DNA of 64,000 nucleotides, taken from the NCBI RefSeq assembly GCF_009857435.1, contig NZ_WWCK01000001.1, positions 868,001-932,000 of the forward strand, given 5' to 3'. The notes beneath the pieces are model-generated. The model saw nothing but the letters and a program-made list of their open reading frames with translations. It was not told the DNA's origin and searched no databases. This document shows positions 37,481-44,907 of this stretch, piece by piece. Made by a program: the position numbers and the translations under genes. Source of the DNA: Duganella rivi (GTDB taxonomy: Bacteria; Pseudomonadota; Gammaproteobacteria; Burkholderiales; Burkholderiaceae_D). Position 1 is the stretch's first letter. The number at the start of each line of letters is the position of its first letter.

Positions 37481-37966
37481 TTACGCGGTGACAGAAAGCG
37501 AGCTTACCAAGCCCATATCATAGGAGCTGGAGATGACTGTGCTGGCGAGATTGGGATTGGTTTTTAGCAGTTCCGCCCAGTTGGCAGCGGCTTGTTCGGA
37601 CAGGCCACTGACTGTGCCCGCGCCGGTGTAGACGCCGGAACCGGAGGCGCTGCCCGCCAGCGTGGAGACAATGCCTTGATTCAGCGCCGATTGCGCCGAG
37701 GTCGAAGTGTCAACATTGCTGCTCTCTTCCGGTACGCTGATGGTTTCTTCCACCGTCCCGGCTTGCTGCAAAGTGGTGAGCAAGCCGCTAGGCGAATACA
37801 CGGTCGCGCCAGTAGAGCCGCCGAGCGAAGCCACCACCGCCGACTGCGCCGACAAGCTCACCGCCTGCGACGACAAAGCCGCTGCAGCCGACGACGCCGG
37901 AGCGACGGTCGGCACATACGGCTGGTACGCCGCATTGGAGGTAACGGTGTTGAGCGAGACAGTCAT
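37481..37966 (-). CDS. Low-complexity Ser/Ala/Val-rich protein of unknown function
   Basis: The 161-residue protein starts MTVSLNTVTSNAAYQPYVP. It is rich in Ser, Ala, Val and Thr, with a few aromatics and almost no charge. It has no signal peptide and no cysteine. The composition resembles flagellin-like, hook-associated or secreted-effector N-termini, and the last part (GLSEQAAANWAELLKTNPNLASTVISSSYDMG) looks helical. I recognise no family. It lies 128 bases upstream of the chemotaxis receptor on the same strand. Confidence 0.65.
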   Translation of the reverse strand: MTVSLNTVTSNAAYQPYVPTVAPASSAAAALSSQAVSLSAQSAVVASLGGSTGATVYSPSGLLTTLQQAGTVEETISVPEESSNVDTSTSAQSALNQGIVSTLAGSASGSGVYTGAGTVSGLSEQAAANWAELLKTNPNLASTVISSSYDMGLVSSLSVTA

Positions 37967-37984
37967 GATGACTTCAATATAGCA

Positions 37985-38056
37985 CCAAAACCGGGGTCAG
38001 TTCTGCCAATCGCACACGAGCTCATGTACCAATGGCAGAACTGACCCCGGTTTTGG
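37985..38056. repeat. REP-like 24-bp perfect inverted repeat
   Basis: The arms at 37985-38008 and 38033-38056 are perfect inverted complements (24 of 24), around a 24-base loop at 38009-38032. The core of each arm contains GGGGTCAGTTCTGCC. Long perfect arms of this type are typical of REP/BIME-like dispersed palindromes mobilised by RAYT transposases. No RAYT gene is in the window. One arm lies inside the 3' end of the LysR gene and supplies its last codons and stop. Confidence 0.85.
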
Positions 38057-38942
38057 CCAACGCTGCGGCTAGGTCGCGCTGCCACGCGCTCGCTTGAACG
38101 CGATTCCAGACTAGCGCTACGTGCTCCACGCACTCGAACGCGCAGTCGGTCACCTGGATGCGGCGCAACTCGCCATCTGCCAACGCGAAGTCCGGCAGGT
38201 AGGCCAGCGCTTGGCCGGCTTTTACCAGCGTTAGCAGTAATTGCAGGTCATCGGTCCAGTAGCGGATTTTGCGCGGCAGTTGGTCATCGCGCCAGCCGTC
38301 CGAATGCGCGCCGCGCTGCACGCCGCAAAATAGCGAACGGGACGGGCAGGCAAAGTCATGCTTCAGCACCTCGGCGTTAGTGGCCTTCAGCTTGCGTGCC
38401 TTGACCAGCGGGTGCTGCTTGCCCGCCATCAGGTGCAAGGTGATGCTGCCCAGCGGCGTGACCTCCCACTCATCCGACCAATGCTCGCCGCGACCCTCGA
38501 TCACATCGCTGGTGACGATGGCGGCGTTGATGTCGCCGCGCGCCAAGGCGGCCAGCGCCTCGTCTTCAAACATCGCCTGCATTCGCAGGCTGGCCTCGGG
38601 ATAAGCGTGCAGCGCTTGTGACAGCATCTCGCCATGCCGCCACAGCAAAATCGCCGGCCCGCCGATGCGACTATCGATGGCGGCTTGTTCACCCATCAGA
38701 TCGGCCTTGGCTTGGTCGGCCAGCGCCAGCAGGGTTTGCGCGCGGCTCAGCAGCAACTGGCCGCTGTCGTTCAGCACCAGCTGCTTGGCGCTGCGGTCAA
38801 ACAGCGGCTTGCCCAGCACATCCTCCAGCCGCTTGAGGGCTTTCGATACGGCCGACGGCGTCAAATGCATCTCCTGCGCCGCCGCGCCCAGCGAAGGACG
38901 GCGCGCCGCGCTGACAAAGATGCGCAAATCGCTGAGATTCAT
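38022..38942 (-). CDS. LysR-family transcriptional regulator (3' end within the inverted repeat)
   Basis: The 306-residue regulator has the N-terminal winged helix NLSDLRIFVSAARRPSLGAAAQEMHLTPSAVSKALKRLED and a normal effector domain. The last residues, AKTGVSSAIGT, are encoded by the right arm and loop of the inverted repeat, so an older stop was probably replaced when the element arrived. It is divergent from the quinone-type oxidoreductase at 39018 over a 75-base region, the standard LysR layout. Confidence 0.9.
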   Translation of the reverse strand: MNLSDLRIFVSAARRPSLGAAAQEMHLTPSAVSKALKRLEDVLGKPLFDRSAKQLVLNDSGQLLLSRAQTLLALADQAKADLMGEQAAIDSRIGGPAILLWRHGEMLSQALHAYPEASLRMQAMFEDEALAALARGDINAAIVTSDVIEGRGEHWSDEWEVTPLGSITLHLMAGKQHPLVKARKLKATNAEVLKHDFACPSRSLFCGVQRGAHSDGWRDDQLPRKIRYWTDDLQLLLTLVKAGQALAYLPDFALADGELRRIQVTDCAFECVEHVALVWNRVQASAWQRDLAAALAKTGVSSAIGT

Positions 38943-38954
38943 TGTTTCCTAATG

Positions 38955-38994
38955 GGATACAAAAGGTGAATTTAAGTTGCTTTACTGGATACAA
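38955..38994. promoter_or_regulatory. Direct repeats in the LysR / oxidoreductase divergent region
   Basis: GGATACAA occurs at 38955-38962 and 38987-38994, a 32-base period (three helical turns), inside the 75-base divergent promoter region. This suits a multimeric LysR binding site, though no T-N11-A motif is obvious. Confidence 0.4.
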
Positions 38995-39017
38995 CCGTCA
39001 TCTTACCATTCCGGCCT

Positions 39018-40037
39018 ATGATTACGACCAAACAATGGATCTACCGCCGCCAGCCGACGGGCCAGATCACCACCGACCACTACGAACTCGTTGAGCAAGC
39101 GCTGGACACCACGCTGGCCGATGGCGAAGTGCTGATCGCGTCGCGCTATTTCAGCGTTGATCCCTATATGCGCATCGGCCAGTCCAGCAAGCCGACTTAC
39201 GACACCGATCCGCATCCACTCAACACCGTGCAGCAAAGCGGCGTGGTGGCGCAAGTGCTAGCCTCCAACGCGCCCGGCTTTGCCGAAGGCGACTGGGTGC
39301 AAAGCTACACCGGCTGGCAAACCCACGCCCGCGTGCACGCCAGCGCATTGAAGCGCATCGATCCCGATCTGGCGCCGGTGACCACGGCACTGGGCGTGCT
39401 TGGCATGCCGGGCCGCACTGCATGGTTCGGCCTGACCGAATCGGGCAAGCCGCATGCGGGTGAAGTGGTGGTTGTGTCCGGTGCGGCTGGCGCGGTCGGT
39501 TCGCTGGTGGTGCAGTTCGCCAAGCGCCACGGTGCGCGCGTGCTCGGCATCGCCGGCGGCTTGGCCAAGTGCAACTGGGTGCGCGACACGCTAGGCGCTG
39601 ACTGGGCCATCGACTACAAAGCCTTCAACAACGCTGAGGCGCTGGGTGCGGAAATCAAACGTCTGACCGGCGGCGTGGACGTCTACTTCGACAACGTGGG
39701 CGGCATGGTGACTGATGCCATCATCCCGCTGATCAACCGCCGCGCGCGCATCGTGATCTGCGGCCAGATCAGCCAGTACAGCGGCGGTTTGGAAACGCCG
39801 GAACTGGGCCCGCGCTTGCTGCACCACATGCTGTATCAGCGCGCCACGATTCAAGGCATGCTGGCGCGCGACTACCTGCACCGCATGGACGAAATGATCC
39901 GCATCGTTGGGCCGTGGGTGAAAGCGGGCGAGATCGTGTTTGAGGAAACCGTGATCGATGGTTTTGAGCAACTGCCATCGGCGCTGAACTCACTGTTCAC
40001 CGGCGACCATCGCGGCAAACTGCTGGTAAAGGCATGA
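39018..40037 (+). CDS. NADP-dependent MDR oxidoreductase (CurA / leukotriene-B4 dehydrogenase type)
   Basis: The 339-residue zinc-independent medium-chain reductase has WIYRRQPTGQIT at the start, YFSVDPYMRIG, and LGMPGRTAWFGL. The Rossmann motif VVSGAAGAVGSLVVQFAK is near residues 152-169, and YFDNVGG at about 232. Close relatives reduce alpha,beta-unsaturated ketones with NADPH, such as curcumin reductase in E. coli. It is probably induced by its divergent LysR. It overlaps the next gene by four bases. Confidence 0.92.
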   Translation: MITTKQWIYRRQPTGQITTDHYELVEQALDTTLADGEVLIASRYFSVDPYMRIGQSSKPTYDTDPHPLNTVQQSGVVAQVLASNAPGFAEGDWVQSYTGWQTHARVHASALKRIDPDLAPVTTALGVLGMPGRTAWFGLTESGKPHAGEVVVVSGAAGAVGSLVVQFAKRHGARVLGIAGGLAKCNWVRDTLGADWAIDYKAFNNAEALGAEIKRLTGGVDVYFDNVGGMVTDAIIPLINRRARIVICGQISQYSGGLETPELGPRLLHHMLYQRATIQGMLARDYLHRMDEMIRIVGPWVKAGEIVFEETVIDGFEQLPSALNSLFTGDHRGKLLVKA

Positions 40038-40708
40038 TGAAGGCCTCCACCCTCTTCGCTGCGCTGCTACTGAGCGGCGCAGCGTTTGCAACCGACGTCA
40101 CTTACGGCGAGCACGGCATGGCGCTGTTCGGCGGCAAGGATGGCTTGTACGCATCGCACCTGCCGATGTTCCATGCACCGCATGACTATCAAGTGATCCT
40201 GCAAGTGCACGTGGCCGATGCGGCCACCGATGCAGCGCTGCGCCGCCGCCTCGACGGCAAGACCGCCTTGTGGACTGTGGCGCCGGAAAAGTTTGAACTA
40301 TCGCGCTTGGCGCCGCAAGCATCCACTCCGCTGAAGCAATTCAAAGCCGACTTGGTGCTGGGCCATTTCGAACAAGGCGGCAAAACGCAGTACGCCGCTT
40401 CGACCATCGTGGTCGACAAAGTCATCATGTACCGCAAGCTCTCGCCAGAACAGCGCGCCAGCGGCACAGCGACCTACACGCAAATCGGCAACGGCAAGCA
40501 GCGCTACCTCGTAAAGCAAATCGACAGCCGCCCCGACTACGACCATATCCTGTCCTACCGCGCCGCGCCGGGCGCTGCGACCGACGACATCACCGTCATC
40601 AAACAAGACCTGCGCCAACCCAGCCCCGCCGAATTAGCCACCGCCCTCCACACCCGCAGCGACGCTATCAAAGGCACCATCTACTTCTATACCGACGATT
40701 TGAAATAG
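40034..40708 (+). CDS. Exported protein of unknown function
   Basis: The product has 224 residues. The ATG at 40034 overlaps the stop of the oxidoreductase gene (ATGATG, with a second start at 40037). A signal peptide (MKASTLFAALLLSGAAFA) leads to a soluble beta-rich part with no recognised domain (HLPMFHAPHDYQVILQVHVADAA). The overlap means both genes are probably regulated by the LysR regulator together, although one product is cytoplasmic and the other exported. I recognise no family. Confidence 0.75.
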   Translation: MMKASTLFAALLLSGAAFATDVTYGEHGMALFGGKDGLYASHLPMFHAPHDYQVILQVHVADAATDAALRRRLDGKTALWTVAPEKFELSRLAPQASTPLKQFKADLVLGHFEQGGKTQYAASTIVVDKVIMYRKLSPEQRASGTATYTQIGNGKQRYLVKQIDSRPDYDHILSYRAAPGAATDDITVIKQDLRQPSPAELATALHTRSDAIKGTIYFYTDDLK

Positions 40709-40760
40709 CACTCTCTGAAAAAGGACTAAAGTTATACAGGCCGATTTCAGGGAGCTCGCC

Positions 40761-40949
40761 ATGCCAGCCGCAAAACAAGCCGTCATCAAGCTTCTCGGCG
40801 CCTTGCCCGACGACTGCACGCTTGAGGATATTCAATACCATTTGTATGTCCTCACGAAAGTTAAACAGAGTCAGAAGCGCGTTAAGGCAGGAAGAATCCG
40901 CTCACCAAAGGAAGTCCATCGAAAACTAGAGAAATGGCTGAATAGATAG
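40761..40949 (+). CDS. Antitoxin-like small protein, no toxin adjacent
   Basis: The 62-residue protein has the layout of small antitoxins that accompany RelE/ParE toxins: a helical PDDCTLEDIQYHLYVLTKV segment then a charged SPKEVHRKLEKWLNR end. The start has a GGGAG site at about 40750. The next gene on the right is on the opposite strand and is not a toxin, so this looks like an orphan or a decayed pair. Function is inferred from resemblance only. Confidence 0.65.
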   Translation: MPAAKQAVIKLLGALPDDCTLEDIQYHLYVLTKVKQSQKRVKAGRIRSPKEVHRKLEKWLNR

Positions 40950-40952
40950 CCA

Positions 40953-41294
40953 TCAAGACTGCGGATCAAACTGAAAAACGCGCAGCTCTTGAGCGCAGCG
41001 ACAGGCCTTGGCGATGCGCGCGGCCCACGAAATGGCGTCATCGCGCGACGGGAGTTCGAGTACACAGAAGCCACCATCAAGCGCCGGTGCCCACGGATAA
41101 CCGCCTTCGCTAACAGAGCCATCGGCTGAGACGAGCACCGGCGGCACCGCCTCATCAATGCCGCCGCCAAAGACATAAACGCCGGCGGCCTTCGCGTCAT
41201 CGATTACTGCGTGCGCGTCACGGCCCACGGCTTCCCAGTCCCCATCAGGAACAACCATCGCCGCACTAGGGAAAGAGATGAGGTACTTGGCCAT
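40953..41294 (-). CDS. YCII-related domain protein
   Basis: The 113-residue protein has the alpha-beta ferredoxin-like fold of YCII/DGPF proteins: MAKYLISFPSAAMVVPDGDW, a DGSVSEGGYPWAPALDGGFCVLELPSRDDAISWAARIAKA middle, and a short C-terminal strand. The family is often found with ECF sigma factors, but none is here. It starts two bases after the DUF2199 gene stop, so the two are one transcript. The biochemical role is not established. Confidence 0.8.
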   Translation of the reverse strand: MAKYLISFPSAAMVVPDGDWEAVGRDAHAVIDDAKAAGVYVFGGGIDEAVPPVLVSADGSVSEGGYPWAPALDGGFCVLELPSRDDAISWAARIAKACRCAQELRVFQFDPQS

Positions 41295-41296
41295 AG

Positions 41297-41803
41297 TCAG
41301 TTTTTCTCATGCATGATCTGGGCGTAGATTTCAGCCACCCGTGCAACTGAGATACCCTCTCGCTGCTCAACGGCCAAAGGATGATCTATCGGTTCGATTT
41401 CGATGTATGGACGGATGCCATCATTTCGCAAATACACTTGCGTTTTCAATCCTGCGGTCTCTGGGTAAGGTCTCAATGCTGCGTTTAGCCAACCGAAGAA
41501 TGGACCTATATGTGCACGCTCTTTCTCATCGTAGCAAGCGGCCCACTGAGTAAAGCTCTTCTTGCTCAACGAGACCCAAACACCCCAAGAGAATGGTTCT
41601 TCCTCCCCATGAACGGGAATCTCGACACATCCGTGGATAAAGAAAAACTCTTCGTCAATAACGCAATCATCTGATCCAAGAGAGCAGCGCGCATCGCGCT
41701 CCTCGGCAGGTATCAGGTAGTAGCTTAGTGGAGCTCGCGCCCCAAAGCCAGGCATCCCGCGATGAATTTCGCCACACGATGCACAAGAAAATTCGAAGGT
41801 CAT
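41297..41803 (-). CDS. DUF2199 family protein
   Basis: The 168-residue protein opens with an N-terminal CxxC pair (FSCASCGEIH), then the family segments APLSYYLIPAEERDARCSLGSDDCVIDEEFFFIHGCVEIPV and FSWGVWVSLSKKSF. DUF2199 has no described activity. The two-cysteine head suggests a small zinc site. The start has a GGAAGGG stretch about 12 bases upstream. It is followed after two bases by the YCII-domain gene on the same strand. Confidence 0.87.
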   Translation of the reverse strand: MTFEFSCASCGEIHRGMPGFGARAPLSYYLIPAEERDARCSLGSDDCVIDEEFFFIHGCVEIPVHGEEEPFSWGVWVSLSKKSFTQWAACYDEKERAHIGPFFGWLNAALRPYPETAGLKTQVYLRNDGIRPYIEIEPIDHPLAVEQREGISVARVAEIYAQIMHEKN

Positions 41804-41828
41804 GAGTTACCACCCTTCCCTGCCATTA

Positions 41829-42176
41829 CTATTCCTCTCTTTCCGCTGACTGTAGCTCTTTGATACGCTTGGGGATCTGCTCCATTTTCTCATCACCGTT
41901 GAAGGCATCGCAGTCTTCCGCCACCATTTTTTCTACGCCCTTGGCTTCTGAAAAGTACAGCTTTTCACAGTCGCATCGAAGGGTGGCCTTGATGCTCTGT
42001 TTTTGTTTGATGCGACGCACTTCAGCAACCCAACAGGAATCGGCACAGCCGCAAGAACGATATACGAGTTCCTCGCCTGCCACATTCCAATTCAATTTAT
42101 AAGGGTGACCGGATTGCGCGCGAACCGTGCCGATTGCCATCAGCGCCGCTAAGAGAAAAAACGAGTGTCGGCTCAT
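41829..42176 (-). CDS. Small exported cysteine-rich protein of unknown function
   Basis: The product has 115 residues from the ATG at 42176. A signal peptide (MSRHSFFLLAALMAIGTVRAQ) precedes a short body with six cysteines (SCGCADSCW, LRCDCEKL, EDCDAF), suggesting disulfides. The start overlaps the stop of the DUF5076 gene by four bases (ATGA), so the two are coupled. I recognise no family. Confidence 0.65.
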   Translation of the reverse strand: MSRHSFFLLAALMAIGTVRAQSGHPYKLNWNVAGEELVYRSCGCADSCWVAEVRRIKQKQSIKATLRCDCEKLYFSEAKGVEKMVAEDCDAFNGDEKMEQIPKRIKELQSAEREE

Positions 42177-42379
42177 GTGACATTCCAACCGAAATCTTCG
42201 ACGTGACGGATCACATCGGCCAACAATATTCTCCACGCTGTTGGTTCGTCGTGTCCAACCTCATCCCACATTCCTACGTTCAGTGTGCAATGGAGGCTTT
42301 GCTCCGCACTCCATGCACTAATCATTTGGATAGAGTTTTCGTCTCGCTGTGCTGCCGGTGGAATTACTAAAGTCTTCAT
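42173..42379 (-). CDS. DUF5076 family protein
   Basis: The 68-residue protein matches DUF5076: MKTLVIPPAAQRDENSIQMISAWSAEQSLHCTLNVGMW, then AWRILLADVIRHVE. The role is unknown. It is coupled to the small exported protein by an ATGA overlap. A 14-bp palindrome lies about 52 bases upstream. Confidence 0.8.
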   Translation of the reverse strand: MKTLVIPPAAQRDENSIQMISAWSAEQSLHCTLNVGMWDEVGHDEPTAWRILLADVIRHVEDFGWNVT

Positions 42380-42430
42380 GGGCTAGGAACGTTAATGTGA
42401 ACGATGCCGCTGCATAGCTGCGCAACAGTA

Positions 42431-42444
42431 TTCCAAATTTGGAA
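42431..42444. promoter_or_regulatory. Perfect 14-bp palindrome upstream of the DUF5076 gene
   Basis: TTCCAAATTTGGAA is fully self-complementary and lies 52 bases before the DUF5076 start, in a 229-base gene-free stretch. It could be an operator. No regulator can be named. Confidence 0.35.
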
Positions 42445-42474
42445 AGTAGTTGACGGCCGTCCAACGCAGAGCAG

Positions 42475-42513
42475 TCACGACGCGACTCTCTTCTGTAGCG
42501 CTTCTTGTGCTAG
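42475..42513 (-). pseudogene. Remnant of a second hicB (last 12 codons)
   Basis: The minus strand reads L-A-Q-E-A-L-Q-K-R-V-A-S-stop, nearly identical to the end of the intact hicB at 43579 (I-A-Q-E-A-L-Q-K-R-V-A-P). Upstream codons do not continue the gene, and no hicA is near. It marks a former duplication or a deleted toxin-antitoxin copy. Confidence 0.6.
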
Positions 42514-42608
42514 GATGCGGACGGTGAAATCCTGGGCCAATCAACATTCTGAGTTCTAGAAATCATCGAGTGAACAGTAAGCTGATCGCTCTACAGAACT
42601 TCCCTGCT

Positions 42609-43364
42609 CTATCGCGGGATGTCGCGCACAAAACGCACGCCGATGCGGGTATCGGTAAAGTCGGCCGCGTAGCGCCCGCGAAGACCGCATCGAACGTAGT
42701 TGACCTTGCCATACCATGCACCGCCACGAATGACACGCTTATCTTCGGCGTTGGTCTCGATGCGCGGATTGTTTTCCACCTCGGTCGGATACGGCGTGGC
42801 GAATTTGTCCGCCCCCCATTCCCAGACGTTCCCGGACATATCGTGAATACCCAAGCCATTCGGTTTCTTGGTGCCTACCGGATGGGTTTGATTGCCGACG
42901 GCGTCCTTGTCAAACCAGGCATATTCAACAACCTCGGCATCCTTCGAGGTTCCAGCCCAATTCTCTTCTTTGCCACCGCTGCGGCAAGCGTATTCCCACT
43001 CGGCCTCGGTAGGTAACCGGTACCCGCCTTTATCCTGCGCATTGAGCTTTCGAATAAACTCCCGCGCCTGATTCCACGAAATCCGCTCAACCGGGCATTG
43101 CTCACCGCATTCAGAGAATTTGGAGGGGCTAGTTTTCATCACCGCGCGCCACTGCGCTTGCGTGACTTCGTACTTGGCGATTTCGAAGCTGTCCAAGCAC
43201 ACTTTGTGCACTGGGCGCTCATGTTTTTCATAGACTTGAGTACCCATTTGAAAGCAACCACCGGGCACGCGAACCATTTCCATCGCAGGTAGAGCATCGT
43301 CGCTCCACGCAGGGCTGCCGGCGAAACACGCCAATATAAAAAACAGGAGTGCAAAAGGTTTCAT
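42609..43364 (-). CDS. Exported SUMF1/formylglycine-enzyme-fold protein
   Basis: The product has 251 residues from the ATG at 43364. An upstream GTG would spoil the signal peptide MKPFALLFFILACFAGSPAWS. The SUMF/FGE-sulfatase fold is clear: MVRVPGGCFQMGTQV, YEVTQAQWRAVM, PVERISWNQAREFIRKLN, RLPTEAEWEYACRSG, GIHDMSGNVWEWGAD, and RVIRGGAWYGKVNYVRCGLRGR. The paired active-site cysteines of true formylglycine-generating enzymes are not visible in the last segment, so it is likely a non-catalytic or different-function member. No sulfatase is adjacent. Confidence 0.88.
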   Translation of the reverse strand: MKPFALLFFILACFAGSPAWSDDALPAMEMVRVPGGCFQMGTQVYEKHERPVHKVCLDSFEIAKYEVTQAQWRAVMKTSPSKFSECGEQCPVERISWNQAREFIRKLNAQDKGGYRLPTEAEWEYACRSGGKEENWAGTSKDAEVVEYAWFDKDAVGNQTHPVGTKKPNGLGIHDMSGNVWEWGADKFATPYPTEVENNPRIETNAEDKRVIRGGAWYGKVNYVRCGLRGRYAADFTDTRIGVRFVRDIPR

Positions 43365-43578
43365 GAATTTGCTCACTCAGAAGTTTTGATTTGTGTGTGA
43401 TTTTAGGACAATCTGGATCAGCTGAGACAAGTCACGGTAGCATAGACATTTCATCTACATGGATCACTCCAGCGACGGCAGCACTTTCGAAAATTTGGGA
43501 AGTTTCAGTTCAATAGATTTCTGCTGAAACTCAAGCGCAGTAAGCGGCCCGATGACTACTTTGGATGGAGCAAAGCCC

Positions 43579-43911
43579 TCACGGAGCGACTCGCTTCTGC
43601 AGCGCTTCTTGCGCTATCGCATTGATGCTTTTGCCTTCTACCTGCGCTGTGATCGCCAGTTTCTCGTGAAGCTCGGGAGAAATTCTGAGGTTGAACTTTC
43701 CTGAAAAATGCCGGCGTGGTTCGATCCCTTGTTCTCGGCAAACAGCAAGGAACACTTCGAGCGACTTCTTAAATTCTGCACGCAGCTCTTTCGGATTTTT
43801 GCCGTAAAAGTCTGCGCCGCCGTTTAGTCCAAGAATCTCGCCGCGGAAAAGGTCTAGCTCCGGGTCATACTCAATCTTGGCCTGAAAATCATCTATGGTC
43901 ATGACACTCAT
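43579..43911 (-). CDS. hicB: HicB-family antitoxin
   Basis: The product has 110 residues from the ATG at 43911. The N-terminal HicB-type partial RNase H fold (KIEYDPELDLFRGEILGLNGGADFYG) is followed by a C-terminal ribbon-helix-helix DNA-binding part (GKFNLRISPELHEKLAITAQVEGKSINAIAQEALQ). It neutralises HicA and represses the operon. The start overlaps the hicA stop by four bases (ATGA). Confidence 0.93.
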   Translation of the reverse strand: MSVMTIDDFQAKIEYDPELDLFRGEILGLNGGADFYGKNPKELRAEFKKSLEVFLAVCREQGIEPRRHFSGKFNLRISPELHEKLAITAQVEGKSINAIAQEALQKRVAP

Positions 43912-44162
43912 GGTTTTACTCCGTGTTGCTCCATCCACCGGCGAATACTGGCCACCGCACCTTTGTCCGTATTGGGAGATGGATGAGGACGGTGAAACAC
44001 TCGCACCTCGCCAAACAGCACAACCGCAACGCGACTTCCCTCTCGCTCACTAACTTCCGCACCGAGTTCAATAAACAGGACTTCAATGTCGCGCCATGAA
44101 ACATTCGCGCTGGCCGGATGCGCATAGATAGCTTCAAGGGTGCGTTGATGCTTTCGCCTCAT
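43908..44162 (-). CDS. hicA: HicA-family mRNA interferase toxin
   Basis: This is an 84-residue toxin of the long HicA type: KHQRTLEAIYAHPASANVSWRDIEVLFIELGAEVSEREGSRV, then VRVFHRPHPSPNTDKGAVASIRRWMEQHG. The dsRBD-like fold and the histidines in FHRPHPSP are as in the family, which cleaves mRNA. It is first in the hicA-hicB operon, and the next gene is coupled by overlap. No ribosome-binding site is seen before the ATG, and a 12-bp palindrome lies there instead. Confidence 0.93.
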   Translation of the reverse strand: MRRKHQRTLEAIYAHPASANVSWRDIEVLFIELGAEVSEREGSRVAVVLFGEVRVFHRPHPSPNTDKGAVASIRRWMEQHGVKP

Positions 44163-44167
44163 GGGAA

Positions 44168-44179
44168 AATGGTACCATT
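44168..44179. promoter_or_regulatory. Perfect palindrome just upstream of hicA, candidate HicB operator
   Basis: AATGGTACCATT is a perfect 12-bp palindrome five bases before the hicA ATG. Ribbon-helix-helix HicB antitoxins bind palindromes in the hicAB promoter, so it is a good autoregulation site. Confidence 0.5.
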
Positions 44180-44205
44180 AAATAGCACTGGAATTTCACG
44201 TCCGA

Positions 44206-44907
44206 TCAAGAGATAACAGGACAGGCCGCCGGAATGTGCGGCGCGGAGCTCATTACGTTAACTACTGAATTAAGCTCCAACTGTTCATCTTTTGCCCAGA
44301 GCAAGAAGCGCTTGAACTCTTTGAGATGCGATTGGCGAGTTGGCACTACACAAAGAATCATGTAGAAAATGTACCAACCGACTACTAAAAACAGGAGAGT
44401 TGCGACAACATACTTGGCATCCCACTGGCCAGCTGCACCGCCCAGAACAGCAAGTGTTGCACCAAGAAAGAATGACATGACTGGATGGGTTGCAGTCGAA
44501 GTTTTGGAGTCGGTATCGATTAGCTCGTTCAAGAACAAAAGAGCATCCCCAACGCTACCAGTATAGGAGCTCTGGAGCTTTTCCCGAAATTGCAGGTATC
44601 GGATGTACTGATAATCATGTGCGAAGTATGTTACTCGATCTGGATACAAGCGATCCTGTTCTACAAATTCCGATCGTCGTGTCCGATCAAAAGACCAAGC
44701 CCAGAGGCAAGCGCTCAGTAACATACTGACGAAGTACAGCCATAGCGGTTGGAGGAAGAACTGAAGCACGCTACACAAAGCAAACAAACACTTTCCGCCC
44801 CATAAGCAGAGTTTCCATCGAAATTTGGCATGCCGATAGATTTGCATCACGATCTGCCATCTCGTAACCGATCGATACAATGCATAGAGTCGTACAAAGC
44901 TATCCAT
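44206..44907 (-). CDS. Membrane protein of unknown function with two hydrophobic hairpins
   Basis: The 233-residue protein starts MDSFVRLYALYRSVTRWQIVMQI. Two helix pairs are visible: residues about 38-70 (LFALCSVLQFFLQPLWLYFVSMLLSACLWAW) and about 150-188 (SFFLGATLAVLGGAAGQ, VVATLLFLVVGWYIFYMIL). A soluble loop of about 75 residues lies between them, with a basic N-terminus and a soluble C-terminal tail. I recognise no family. The composition is more A+T rich than the flanks, as for the rest of the accessory stretch. It lies upstream of hicA on the same strand with a 43-base gap. Confidence 0.65.
   Translation of the reverse strand: MDSFVRLYALYRSVTRWQIVMQIYRHAKFRWKLCLWGGKCLFALCSVLQFFLQPLWLYFVSMLLSACLWAWSFDRTRRSEFVEQDRLYPDRVTYFAHDYQYIRYLQFREKLQSSYTGSVGDALLFLNELIDTDSKTSTATHPVMSFFLGATLAVLGGAAGQWDAKYVVATLLFLVVGWYIFYMILCVVPTRQSHLKEFKRFLLWAKDEQLELNSVVNVMSSAPHIPAACPVIS

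Noticed and set aside
40953..44907. A run of small same-strand orphan genes resembling an integron cassette array, with one GTTAGGT core-like site at the start of the 44206 gene.
   Set aside because: The other genes lack paired GTTRRRY/RYYYAAC sites, and no integrase gene was found. One 7-base match is expected by chance.
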